Assembly: GCF_950295315.1 (NCBI RefSeq)
Contig: NC_080164.1
Coordinates: forward strand, 106,105,587 to 106,169,586
DNA length: 64,000 bases
Direction: 5' to 3'
DNA from: Erinaceus europaeus
Lineage: Eukaryota > Chordata > Mammalia > Eulipotyphla > Erinaceidae
The notes under the pieces were generated by a model, which saw only the letters and a list, made by a program, of their open reading frames with translations, did not search any database and was not told where the DNA came from. Of this stretch, positions 1-10,900 are shown one piece after another; position 1 is the stretch's first letter, and every line of letters starts with the position of its first letter. The position numbers were made by a program, and so were the translations under genes.

Positions 1-755
1 TATATGCTGCCTGCAAGAATCCTGCCTGACCCAACAAGACAAACAGAGACTTAAAGTGAAAGTCTGGAAAACTATCATACAGGCTAATGGACCACAAAAA
101 AAGACAGGAACAGCAATTCCCATGTCTGACATAATAGACTTCAAATTAAATAAAGTAATAAAAGATAGACAAGGATCAATCAACCAAGGATATTTAACAG
201 TTAGTAACATCTATGCACTCAATGAGGGCCCATCTAAATATATCAGTTACTGAAAGAAGTACAAAAATATGTCAATAGTAATACAGTAATAGTAGGAAAC
301 TTCAACACCCTACTCTCACACTTAGACTGATCAACTAAGCAGATAATCAACAAAGAAAGAAGAGAATTAAAGAGATGGATAAAGTAGACCTCCTGGACAT
401 TTTCAAAGTTCTTCACCCCAAGAAACTGGAATATAGATTTTTTCAAACCCACACAGCACATCCCACCAATGTGTCCTGGAGCCCCACCTAGCCAGAGCAT
501 TTCCCTGCTAGGGAAATAGCTGGGAATATGGATCCCCCTTCTAACGCCTATCTTCAGTGAGGAAGCAATTACAGAAGCCAGACCTTCTACCTTCTGCACC
601 CCATAATGACCCTGGGTCCATTCTCCCAGAGGAATAAAGAATAGAAAAGCTTTTAAGGGAGAGTATTGGACACAGAGTTCATTTGGTGGCAATTGTACCC
701 CTCTTATGCTATGGTCTTTTAATATTTCCATCTTATAAATAATTTTTTAAAAAAG
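1..755 (+). mobile_element. Internally deleted LINE-1: ORF2 endonuclease region fused to 3' UTR
   Basis: Bases 1-460 match the ORF2 endonuclease-domain region of the hedgehog L1 seen again at 11.0-11.5 kb: the SDIIDFKLNKVIKDR stretch, the VSNIYALNEGPSKYI stretch, then a broken GNFNTLLS-like stretch. At about 445-460 the sequence switches directly to the L1 3' UTR (CACCAATGTGTCCTGGAGC onwards), which runs to an A-rich tail near 740-755. About 4 kb of ORF2 is therefore missing. The reading frame is broken by stops, so this is a dead copy. The window edge cuts its 5' part. Confidence 0.75.
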
Positions 756-1745
756 AAAGAAAATCAAATATCAGAGTAATTGAGGCCTCAGAAGAATTGT
801 AAAAGTAAATTATAAAATATAACAGTTTTCTAAATAAAAAATATAAAAATATAATAAAATATAAATATAAAAATATAAATAAATAAAATAAATAAAATAA
901 AATAAATAAATAAAATAAAAAATATAAAAAATATAAAGTTTTCTAAATCTGGGATACTGTCAGTATGTAGACATTAAGGGTGTAGAGAAGACCTCAAAAT
1001 CCCTAAACCCAAATAGACCTACACTAAGGAAATTATCAAGAGGAAAGAAAAAAATTCAAGCTGCCAGAGAAAAAGGAAGAAGGGAAATAAAACACAAGCA
1101 CAGTCAAACTGATATATTTTTCATTCAGAACCATGGAGCCCAGGAGAGCATTGATTGACTTTGTTTTTAAGACAATAACTATACAAAATAACTTTATAAA
1201 ATATGCCAGTAACACATAATAACTATATAAAATAACTTTATAAAATGTGCCAGTAACACACTTTACTCTGAAAGATTAAAAATAAAATGTTAAGAAGCAA
1301 TTAAAACTTGGTCAGACATACAAAAAGTAGTTTCCCATTACCCAAGACCTATCTTGCAAGAATTATTGAAATGAACACCACAGAGAAAGGGATATTTAAC
1401 TCTCAACAAAGTGATCCAAAGTAAAACAGGCCCAGCAAAACAAATCATAGAAATATGAGAAAATGTTAAGCATGAAAGAGGAGGAAGAAAAGGTTGCTGT
1501 CCAAACAAAGAACAGTGAGGAAAAAAATGTTTTAAAAAGCCTCTCAAATATATTAATATATAATATATGTATATATAAATTATACATGATAATTTTATAT
1601 GTAACACATTTAAACACATATGCAATCTTAATTATATATATTTTTATTGTAACCAGGAACATCACTAAGGTTCTGTGCATGAACGATGACAGAATGAATC
1701 CACCATTGCTGGCAGCCTTTTTTTTTCTTTTCTTTTTATTCTTTC
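756..1745 (+). other. A/T-rich simple sequence and decayed LINE-1/HAL1-like DNA
   Basis: Bases 835-945 are an AAATAAAATA-type low-complexity tract. From about 990 to 1400 there are phrases like the end of an old L1 or HAL1 ORF1 (AAREKGRREIKHKHSQ, then a stretch on a lysine-poor background), including a local duplication of ATAACTATA/AAAATAACTTTATAAAAT at 1170-1245. No intact gene is seen. Confidence 0.4.
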
Positions 1746-2204
1746 CTTCTTTTTTAAATTTTATTTATTTATTTTCCCTTTTGTTGGCCTTGTTGTCTCT
1801 TTATTGTTGTTGTAGTTATTATTGTTGTTATTGATGCTGTTGTTGGATAGGACAGAGAGAAATGGAAAGAGGAGGGGAAGACAGAGAAGTGGAGAGAAAG
1901 AGAGACACCTGCAGACCTGCTTCACTGCCTATGAAGCAATTCCCCTGCAGGTGGGGAGCCAGGGCTGGAACTGGGTGTTTTATTGTAGTTATTCTTGTTG
2001 TTGATGTTGTTGGATAGGACAGAGAGAAATGAAGAAATGAGGGGAAGACAGAGAGGGGGAGAGAAAGAGAGACACCTGCACACCTGCTTCACCGCCTGTG
2101 AAGCGACTCCCCTGCAGGTGGGGAGCTGGGGCTCAAACCGCGATCATTCTGGCAGTCCTCCTTGCGCCATATGCGCTTAACCCGCTGAGCTACTGTCTGA
2201 CTCC
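1746..2204 (-). mobile_element. Two tandem hedgehog tRNA-derived SINEs, antisense
   Basis: Two copies of the same SINE lie head to tail. Each shows GGATAGGACAGAGAGAAATG, the GACACCTGCA/CACCTGCTTCAC box and the CCCCTGCAGGTGGGGAGC box. The first (about 1746-1975) lacks the tRNA-like head. The second (about 1976-2204) keeps it, ending with GCGCTTAACCCGCTGAGCTAC (inverse of the A-box end). The direct join without a flanking duplication suggests a tandem duplication or unequal exchange. Confidence 0.8.
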
Positions 2205-2420
2205 CTATTCTTTCCTTTTTTTTCTTTCTTTCTTTTTATTTAATAGGACAGAGAGGAATTTAGAGGGGTGGAGGAAGTAGAGTGGGAAAGAGGCAGAGAG
2301 ACACTTGAAGTACTTATTTTACCACCAGTGAACCTCCCACTCCAAAGATTGGGTAGATGGCTCAATCACATGTCCTTGCACATGGTAAGTGTGCACTTAA
2401 CCAGATATTCCTACCTGCGT
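2205..2420 (-). mobile_element. Older, diverged SINE, antisense
   Basis: A T-rich start is followed by AATAGGACAGAGAGGAATTTAGAGG and a degraded tRNA-like end (TTGCACATGGTAAGTGTGCACTTAACCAG). It is the same general architecture as the hedgehog SINE but strongly diverged. Confidence 0.6.
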
Positions 2421-3365
2421 CTTAAATGCTATTGTTTTGTATCTAGTACTTTAATTTTTATACAACTTTTTCCCCCTTTTTATGTTGTTCTCAGCCTTTT
2501 TATCCTATAAAACTCCTTGAGTTTATTTGATTTTGGAGATTACTTATTAAGTTATATAGTCCTACCACCCCCACTTTTTGATTTCCTTTACATAGTTCTA
2601 CAACTGGCAGCTCTTATTTACCATTCTTTTGACTAACAGCCACCCCCAAAATCATGCATATTTCTATCTATCATGTTTCTTCTTATTTGAGTTAAAATTC
2701 ATTTTACATGGAGACATAAAAATACAAGTGCTGTATGAACCTTATATTCTTATGATCCTGTAAACCACTATTAAATCATGCATGTAAATGAATTTAAGAA
2801 ATAATTCTTCTCAATTAAAATTTGAGTCCCAGGTCTTACAATCCTGTTTTATGAGCTGCTAGTGCTGTCACTGGCCAAGTATGGCTTGGTCTGACTGTAG
2901 TATGGGGAGGTCCCATCTGTCAGTCTGTGGAGAGTCTTATATCCAAAATTGGAAAATGCCAGGCAGTTTCTGCAGCTATTCTGGGGCACACAACTATCTG
3001 CTCCACAGGAAGGGATACCAGTCTGAACTTTCATGACTGAGAAAGGCAGCTTTGAGTCACTAAGCCTAGTCTTTCTGAGAGGCTGGTGGATTGAGATACT
3101 GTTTATATCTTTCTACTCAGATATGCCCACTGAGTGGGAGGTCCAGATACCCTGGGAGAGCTGTCCCTAGCTTAGAAGTCTCCCCTTGTATTTGGTTTGG
3201 GGAAGTTAGTGCTTCAGTGTTCCCAATGTATCTATCTTTATTTACCACAGAGATTCTCATGCTACACTACTAGGTCTTCTACATATACATGAGGGCATGG
3301 GATTCTAATGTAGCTTACTTTATTTTAAGGATTCCAGTTTTTAAAGATTTAATTTTCTCTGAGTC
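2421..3365. other. Intergenic, no gene recognised
   Basis: AT-rich to mixed sequence. Open frames of about 60 codons on both strands look like chance. No repeat was confidently placed. Confidence 0.4.
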
Positions 3366-3630
3366 AGGGCTGGAGCTCCCTGTAGAGCATGCATGCTACC
3401 ATGCAGAAGAACCTGGATTCAAACCCCATCTTCACCAGCAGGAAAACAAGCTTGATGAGCAGTGAAGCAGAGCTGCAGGTGCCTCTCTTTCTCTCTTCCT
3501 ATCTCCCCTCTCCTCTCAATTTTTCTCAGTATCAATCAAATAAAATCAATAAAAACAGAGGGTTGAGGCTCCTTGGATTTTCCCTGAAGGCACTGAACTC
3601 CACAATAATCCTGGTGGCAATAAAAGTAAG
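3366..3630 (+). mobile_element. Diverged SINE, sense
   Basis: A degraded tRNA-like head (CAGGGCTGGAGCTCCCTGTAGAGC, then GAACCTGGATTCAAACCCCATC) is followed by the CTCTCTTTCTCTC pyrimidine stretch and the AATAATCCTGGTGGCAATAA 3' module typical of the longer form. Confidence 0.6.
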
Positions 3631-4370
3631 TAGATATTTGTTTCATAGATTACATTTGTTTGCTCTCTGAAAAGCAATTAATGCACACCACTTTAAACAA
3701 TGTACTTAGTAGCAGTTTTTACTTGAGTTTGATAGCTAACACTGAGTTGGACAAAAACATTTTCTGAGAAGATGGTGTCAGACTTTAGAAAAGGACAAGA
3801 AAGTTGGAATCCATAAGAGAAGTTTTAATCCTCATGACTCCTAAGAAAATGTCCCTGAATTTTATATTTTAAATGTGCTTGTTTTAACACACTTTATAAA
3901 AAATATTGTGCTTATTAAATTTGATAACAAAATTAGGGCTTTGTTATAAAAGATTAAGACTATTGAATGTTTAAAAATATTCTTTTCTTTTGAATCAGTT
4001 CAGAAACTACAGCCTTTTTTTTTACTGCACATACTTTTTGCCATAATAATCAAAATAATATGATTTCAGATGTTGTTCCTAATTTTTAGGACAGAAACAA
4101 TGACCCCACCCCCAATAATAGTTACTAAAAAAAAAAAAAAAGCTTTAGAAAGAGGACAAAAATCTAAATGTTTTGATTCTTTCTTTACCATAAAACTAGT
4201 AAAAAAGGCAAATAATTAAAGTATTTAAAGACTGTACTAGTATTTACGCCTTACAGGTAAGTCAAAAAAATGACCCAGACATTTATAATATGTGAAAATT
4301 TCACTGTTGGAATTTAAGTTGGAACATATATTTTTTCTCTCAATCTGTGGTGTCTTACTGACATTGATTA
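3631..4370. other. Intergenic AT-rich DNA, no gene recognised
   Basis: Contains homopolymer runs (A-run at 4127-4140) and no supported gene, RNA gene or well-placed repeat. Confidence 0.4.
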
Positions 4371-4794
4371 CATTTTTTGTTTTAGAATTAATGCGACATT
4401 TGGCATCACTGAAATGAACCTCCTACAAAACACATTTAATAGCTTATTTTTGTTTTCTATAGTCCCTCTGTTTTCTCTAAATTCCAAATATATGGAGTCT
4501 GTTTTGATTTGCCTTTTCTTAACGATGAGTAATGGTAAATATCTTTTCATATGCCTATTGGTATGTTTCTTCCTGGCAAACTGCAGTTAAATCTTCCCAT
4601 ATTGTAATCTGGTTTTTTTTTGATATTTTAGTGGTATTAATTTTTTAGCAGCTTTGAATACTATTTCTTTACTAGACAAATGGTATGCACATATATCCTC
4701 TCAAACCTTGGAAGCAAATAAACTGGCAGTTGCCATGCTTTCTCAGGGTCACTTTTAATTTTAATGAATTTTCTTTCACCTAATTTTTTTTTTC

Positions 4795-4910
4795 TTAACA
4801 GAGTTCAGCTCTGGCTTATGATGGTGTGGGGGACTGAACCTGGAACTGTGGAGCCTCAGGCATGAGTGTCTTTTTTGCATAATCATTATGCTATTTACCT
4901 CCACCTTTTT
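4795..4910 (-). mobile_element. Short SINE, antisense, inside old L1
   Basis: CTCTGGCTTATGATGGTGTG, GGACTGAACCTGGAACTGTGGAGCCTCAGGCATGAG and the GCATAATCATTATGCTATTTACC box recur at 15170-15270 and 45480-45580, so this is a repeated module of tRNA-like type. Confidence 0.6.
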
Positions 4911-5784
4911 AAAAAATATATTCATGTTACTTTTCCCAACCCATCAAGTTCCAAAGCATATCTCTAAGACCAATATTATCCCATGATTTGAGATTTGATA
5001 ATCAAACCTTTAATATGAATAGACTTTATGCTAAGTAATAGTTTCTTTTTATTCATGTGATTTTTCTGTTTTCATCACCATTTATCAAAAAGACTATTGT
5101 TGTAGGCTTTGACTTCTTTGTCATACATCTGTGTCAGTGTGATTATAATTCTGAGCTCTCAGTTCTGTTATAGTGACCTTTGTATCTATTTTTATTAGGA
5201 TACTATGTTGCTATGTTGCTTTAATTATTATCACATTATAGTATAGTTGGTAGAGCGTGACACTTCACTTTTTTTATTCCCTCAGTACCACTTGGCCTAT
5301 ATAGTGTCTTTTGTAGTTACAAATACATGCCAAGGCTATGGATCCAAGCACAGTGTTTCACATAACAGACTCTCAAGCTTGAAGCTTAGAAGCCCTAGGT
5401 TAAATCCCTAGTACCACAAGTCAGAGATGAATAGTGTTATGGCAAAAATTAACAAATTTACTGATCTAATTTCATGAATAAACTCAATGTTGTTTCAACA
5501 GGCATTACATGAATCTATATACATCTTTGACGAGTTATTTTATTAATTTTATTAGAGACATAAAGAGGCTCCTTTTGTTAAGTTATATTCCTACACGCAG
5601 AGATTTATTAACTACATATTTTTTTATGATGAGAGGAGGCAACATGAAACAAGCAAAGGATGGTTCAGCTCTGGTAGATATTATGCCTGTGATTTAGCTT
5701 GAGGCCTCTGTGAACTTTGTCATGTAAGTCTTGCTCAAATATTTAAGAGGTCTCCTTGGCTCTAAATCTCTGTATGCCTTTAAG

Positions 5785-6015
5785 TAGCATAGTTATTTTA
5801 TTTTTTTAATTAAATTTATTTACTTATTTTAGTTAGAGGTTGAGAAAAATTAAAGGGGAAGGGAAAGATAAAGAGGGAGAGAGAAGGGGCAACACCTAAA
5901 GCCCTACTTCACTGCTTGTAAGCTTCACCCTTGCAAGTGAGGACCAAGGACTTGAACCTGCATCCTTGTGAACTGTAAATTATGTGCTCTACTGGGTGAT
6001 CGCCAACATAGTCAA
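5785..6015 (-). mobile_element. Diverged SINE, antisense, inside old L1
   Basis: T-rich start, GTTAGAGGTTGAGAAAAATTAAAGGGG, a GAGAGAGAAGGGGC stretch, then ACTTGAACCTGCATCCTTGTG and the degraded tRNA-like end near 5990. Confidence 0.6.
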
Positions 6016-6200
6016 TTTAATGGCATTCATTCATTGGACATATGAGCACAGAATAGCTTTCCATTTCATTGTGTCTTCAGTTATTTCAATTTTTTTTCCT
6101 GTTTTCTGTGCATAGTTCATTTATTTTCTTGGTTCAGTTTATTCCAAGGTATTTAATTCTAACTGATGCAACTGTAAAAGAGATCACTTTCCCAAGCTCA

Positions 6201-6860
6201 ACTATTAGAATATATCTAGTTATTTAGTCAGAAATTTTATCTATTTCAATAAAAGCCATGATCAGATAGATTCACCCACTGCAATAGCTCTCACATACTT
6301 ATACATTCATTGTATGCCCACAGTTATTCCTCAACATTCAAAAAAGCTTTCACTGACTCCTGCCAGGGCTGTTTATGCCTTAATTCCTTCATAATGTGTC
6401 AAGGTAATATTGTTCAAATACTTTGTAAATTATGTCAACCATCTATACGTAGTTGTTGAATTGCTTAAGTTACAAAAGATTAAGCTCTAGTTTTTAATAT
6501 CTTCTCTCCCTCTTTAGTCTTAACTTTGACTATTTTTCCACCTGCAATATTGAGATCAGATTAAATAAACTAAGGAATTATATACCAAGTTCAGTGTTCT
6601 CCTGTTCTTTGTATGGTTTCTATTGCATCTTTAAATTAAAACTGGCAAAATTTTCCCATCATTCCAAAAGTATCAACTGAATACCACAGAAGGAACTTAT
6701 TTTCTTTCTACACAACAGATGGTAACACATTTATAGTCATACTCTGTATACAGTATCTTTCACCTATTATATTACAGATTATGTTTTAGACTACAAAATT
6801 GTCAAGGAGTGCCATGTGTTTTTACTAAACTTATATTTTGAGAAAAATAATAAAATAATA
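6201..6860. other. Intergenic AT-rich DNA, no gene recognised
   Basis: No coding or structural RNA signal is seen. Possibly old L1 remnants, but I cannot place them. Confidence 0.35.
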
Positions 6861-9365
6861 CAAAGTTCTCACGCATTCATTACAATCCTATTCCTGATCT
6901 CAAACTATATTACAAGTCTATTATAATCAAAACTTCCTGGCAAGAAAACAGAAATAGACACACTAAGCAGTTTTAAATGATTGAGATCTCAGAAAAAAAG
7001 TGGTCATCTAATTTTCGATAAGGGTGCATAGACTATCAGAAAGAGTCCCCACAATAAACAGTATTGAGAAAATTAAGTTGAAATGTGCAAAAGAAACTAC
7101 ATCAAATTGAAAAGCTTTTGCACAGCCAAAGAAACCATCAGACAAAGAGACTCATTATAGAATGGAAGAAGATCATCACATGTCATACATCAGACAAGAG
7201 ACTAGTAACCAAAATATATAAAGAGCTCAGAAAACTTAGCAACATAAAAACAAATGACCCCAGGACTGGGGGAAGTAGGGGCTCTATAGTGGAGATGTGA
7301 GGTTCCTGCTGTCTTAGGGTTCAAAAAGACAATCGATAGTTAATGTTATCATCACATTATTTGGTAATTGGGTCAACTTTGAAAAGTCCTTTTGTTAGGA
7401 TTTGCTGTACAGTATCCAGTATCTTGTATATAGCTGTGCTATTGGATGCTTCTAATCTACTTGGTCTAGGCTTTTGAGAGAGTCCGCATATCAAATACAC
7501 AGCCTATATATTAAAAAGATTCAGTTTGTGTTTTGAAAAACTTTGAGACATAATTGATTTTCCTCCTCTCATATTGATTTATGTGTCTACATTTTGCTAG
7601 GAGTGTACATAAACACCATTCCCACCACCAAAAGACTGTGACCCATCCCTCCCACCCATTCCCACCTCCCACTGTCCCAGGAAGCTGCATGTCTACCCCT
7701 CACCACAGGGTTTTTACTTTGGTGTCCTACTTACAATTTGATCAGGTCCTGATTTTAGTTTCCCTTTCAGATCTTCTTAGTCAACTTCTGTTGATGAGTG
7801 GGATCATCCCATACTCATCTGTATCTTTTATCTACTTCCCCCAGTCCTGGAACCCTTGGATAGGGCCCACTTTCCCATATGCCTCTCCCAATCCATACCA
7901 AATAATATTGCATCCACCGATCACAACCTAATCAATGCAACGATTGCCACCTCAACATGCTTCACCTCAGACTGTGTCCAGAAACTTCACATGTGGAATG
8001 ACAACCGTTCAGCTTCATTACTCGGGTGGGACCTTTCCTTTTATAGTACACTCTAATTTCATCTCAGGTGGTTCACTTTCTAACAAAGTCACATAAACTA
8101 GATATACACCAGTTTCTGTGAGAGAGAGCTTATGTTCACACGTATCCATAAACTACTGCAAAATATATACCTGAAAGCAGAAGTACACTAGAGTTTGCAG
8201 TGAGTACCTCCCTAACACTTCCTCTCCACTATTCCAAGCTTTGGGCCCATGATTGCTCAACAGTTTGTTTGGCCTCGTATGTTAACTCTCTTTTCAATCA
8301 CCAGGTTCCAGATGCCACCAGGATGCTGGCCAGGCTTCCCTGGATTGAAGATCCCACCAATGTGTCCTGGAGCTCAGCTTCCCCAGAGACACACCCTACT
8401 AGGGAAAGAGAGAGGCAGACTGGGAGTATGGACTGACCAGTCAACGCCCATATTCAGTGGGGAAGCAACTACAGAAGCCAGACCTTCTACCTTCTGCCAC
8501 CCTCAATGACCCTGGGTCCATGCTCCCAGAGGGATAGAGAATGGGAAAGCTATCAGGGGAGGGAGTGGGATATGGAGATTGGGTGGTGGGAATTGTGTGG
8601 AGTTATACCCCTTCTACCTTATGGTTTTGTTAATTAATCCTTTCTTAAATAAAATAAAATAAATTTAAAAAAAAGAAAGAAAAAAAATGACCCCATCCAA
8701 AAAAAACAAATGACCGCATCCAAAAAAAAAAAAAAAGGCAGAGGATAGGAACAGAACATTCACTATAGAAGAGATCCAAAAGGCTAATGAACACATGAAA
8801 AATTGCTCCAGGTCACTGATTTTCAGTGAAATATAAATAAAGACAACAATGAGATACCACATCACCCCTGTGAGAATGACATATATCAAAAAGGACAGCA
8901 GCAACAAATGCTGGATAAGCAGCTGGGACAAAGAAACCCTGCTGCACTGCTGGTGGGAATGTAAATTGGTCCAATATCTGTGGAGAGCAGTCTGAAAAAC
9001 TCTCACAAAGCTATACATGGACCTTCCATATGACCCAGTAATTCCTCTCTTGGGGATATACCCCAAGGACTGCAAAATACCCAACCAAAAAGATATGTGT
9101 ACACCCATGTTCATAGCAGCACAATTTGTAATAGCTAAAACCTAAAAGCAACCCAGGTGCCCAACAACAGATGGATAGCTGAGAAAGTTGTGGTATATAT
9201 ACAAAAGGTGTACTACACAGCTATGAAGAACAATGAATCCACCTTTTCTGACCCATCTTGGATGGAGCTAGAAAGAATTATGTTAAGTGAGCTAAGTCAG
9301 AAAGACAACGACGAGTATAGGATGATCCCATTCATAAACAGAAGTTGAGCATGCTTGTTAATATA
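6861..9365 (+). mobile_element. LINE-1 ORF2 3' portion, sense, interrupted by a younger L1 tail
   Basis: Bases 6885-7260 encode a decayed C-terminal ORF2 segment (phrases KLHQIEKLLHSQRN and SDKRLVTKIYKELRKL). A separate L1 tail interrupts it at 7262-8684. ORF2 then resumes: GAGATACCACATCACCCCTG, the HCWWECKLVQYLW-like region, the TIYPKDCKIPNQKD-like region, and YRMIPFINRS followed by a stop at 9346. All key enzymatic frames are broken. Confidence 0.85.
7262..8684 (+). mobile_element. Young L1 3' tail with 5' inversion (twin-priming structure)
   Basis: The right part (about 7832-8684) is sense L1 3' UTR ending in an A-rich tail. The left part (7262 to about 7830) is L1 in reverse, whose complement reads the ORF2 end (GATGAGTATGGGATGATCCC) followed by upstream 3' UTR. 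The element is flanked by AAATGACCCC on both sides (7252-7261 and 8685-8694). The outer end 7262-7278 is an exact inverted copy of 7832-7848 (17 bp), so both segments stop at the same place in the source L1. Confidence 0.85.
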
Positions 9366-9590
9366 AGCAATCTACTTATATTTTAAAAGGCTTCAGCCTC
9401 CCATAAACTTAAGGGCAGATAAAGAAGATTGGAGGGCTTAGCAGCCACTGTGCTTCACCTTAGAGATTGAGATAACATTAAACAATTGTTAATTTCCAAA
9501 ACTGTGAACTCGTCCTACCTCACTTAGACACAAGTCAATCCAAGCAAGTATAATTAGTGGATTTAGTGGATTAATATTTAACCAAATACA

Positions 9591-10900
9591 ATGGTGAAAC
9601 CACAAAGAATTATTAGAGAAATTAACCAGGAAAAAAGTCCAGATAAAATCCCCCAAAAGATAGAATCACAAAAGAAAAAAACAAATGAAGACAATGTCCA
9701 AACACTAGTTGATGCAATAGTTACAGGAATGAGGAAACTTTTTGAAAGTAAAATCATTAGAAATGGGGAAACAAAGGGAGTTGGGCAGTAGTGCAGCAGG
9801 TTAAGCACAGGTGGCAGAAAGTGCAAGGACAGGCATAAGGATATCGGTTCAAACCCCAAGCTCACCACCAGCAGGGTACTCATTTCACAAGCAATGAAGC
9901 AGGTCTTCAAGTGTGTCTCTTTCTCTCCCCATTTCTGTCTTCCTCTCCTCTCTCCATTTCTCTCTGTCCTATCCAACAATGATGACTTCAATAACAACAA
10001 CAACTACAACAACAACAAAAAACAACAAAAGGAAATAAATAGGCAAATAAATACTTAAAATGGGGGAAAAAATGAGGATGAAATAAAAACACTATCTTGA
10101 GATAATGAGAGAGAGCTGAAAGCTGAAGTAGCTGAACTAAGAGGACAACTAACTAAACAAGCTAAATAGGGTATCAGAATAGGGTAACAAAGTAGTTGAG
10201 CTACAGAAAACAGCAGAAGGGAGAGAGAACAGAATAAGTGAGTCAGAAAACAGAATTAGCAAGGTCAAAGATGAATAAGAGAAAACTAAGAAAGAAGTAA
10301 AATATCTTAAAAAGGGACTAAAATATATTAAAAACAACAACATAGACATATGGGATGACTTCAAAAGAAGTAATATATACATTATTGGCTTACCAAAGTA
10401 AGAAAGAGAGGAAGGGGAAAAAGCATTCTAGAGGACATAATACCTGAGAACTTCCCTAGGTTAGACAACATAAAAGACATAAAGGTTCAAGGAGCCCAGA
10501 GAGTCCCAAACAGAATTAACCCAGGCTTAAAGAAACCAAGACACATTATATTTAGAATGAAAAAGGAGAAAGGATAAAAACAGGATACTGAAGACTGCAA
10601 GAGAAAACAAAGTGTCACTTATAGAAGAAAACCAATAAAATCAGCAGTAGCAGTAGACTTCTCTACACAAACATTAAAGGCCATAAGAGAAGGGCAAGAT
10701 ATATATCAAGCTCTCAGTGAAAAAGACTTTCAAACAAGACTTTGCATCCAGATAGACTGTCATTCAGACTAGATGGAGACATGAAAAATTTTCTGTGGTA
10801 ATCAACAATTGAAAGAATCAACTATCACCAATCCTGCCCTGCAAGAAGTTCTGAAAGGTCTCACCATAAACACGCCATATATCAGAACACTCTAAGAGTC
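9591..10900 (+). pseudogene. LINE-1 ORF1 remnant, split by a SINE
   Basis: ORF1 normally encodes the coiled-coil RNA-binding protein of L1 ribonucleoproteins. Here the frame opens with MVKPQRIIREINQ at 9591 and is cut by the SINE at about 9776. It resumes after 10070 with a coiled-coil-like region (ELKAEVAELRGQLTKQAK, with stops). The later part is lysine-rich with the phrases KRQKVSLIEENQ-like and LQEVLKGLTINTPY (about 10840). The trailing part resembles HAL1/old L1 ORF1 as much as a young L1. It is not functional. Confidence 0.6.
9776..10057 (+). mobile_element. Hedgehog tRNA-derived SINE, sense
   Basis: The full structure is present: head GGGAGTTGGGCAGTAGTGCAGC, a B-box-like GGTTCAAACCCC, CTCTCTCCATTTCTCTCTGTCC and an AACAACAAC-rich tail. 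The flanks share AAATGGGGAAA-type sequence (9761-9775 and about 10058-10072), a near-perfect target duplication inside L1 ORF1. Confidence 0.88.

Larger units (their letters stand above)
4371..6200 (-). mobile_element. Old LINE-1 (L1M-type) fragment, antisense, split by SINEs
   Basis: The + strand reads as the reverse complement of mammalian L1 ORF2. Telling phrases are the GTGATTTTTCTGTTTTCATCACCATTTATC stretch near 5060, GTATCTATTTTTATTAGGATACTATG near 5180, and CTTTCCATTTCATTGTGTCTTCAG to TTTATTCCAAGGTATTTAATTC at 6057-6160. A short SINE (about 4795-4910) and a longer one (about 5785-6015) interrupt it. It is decayed and non-coding. Confidence 0.6.
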
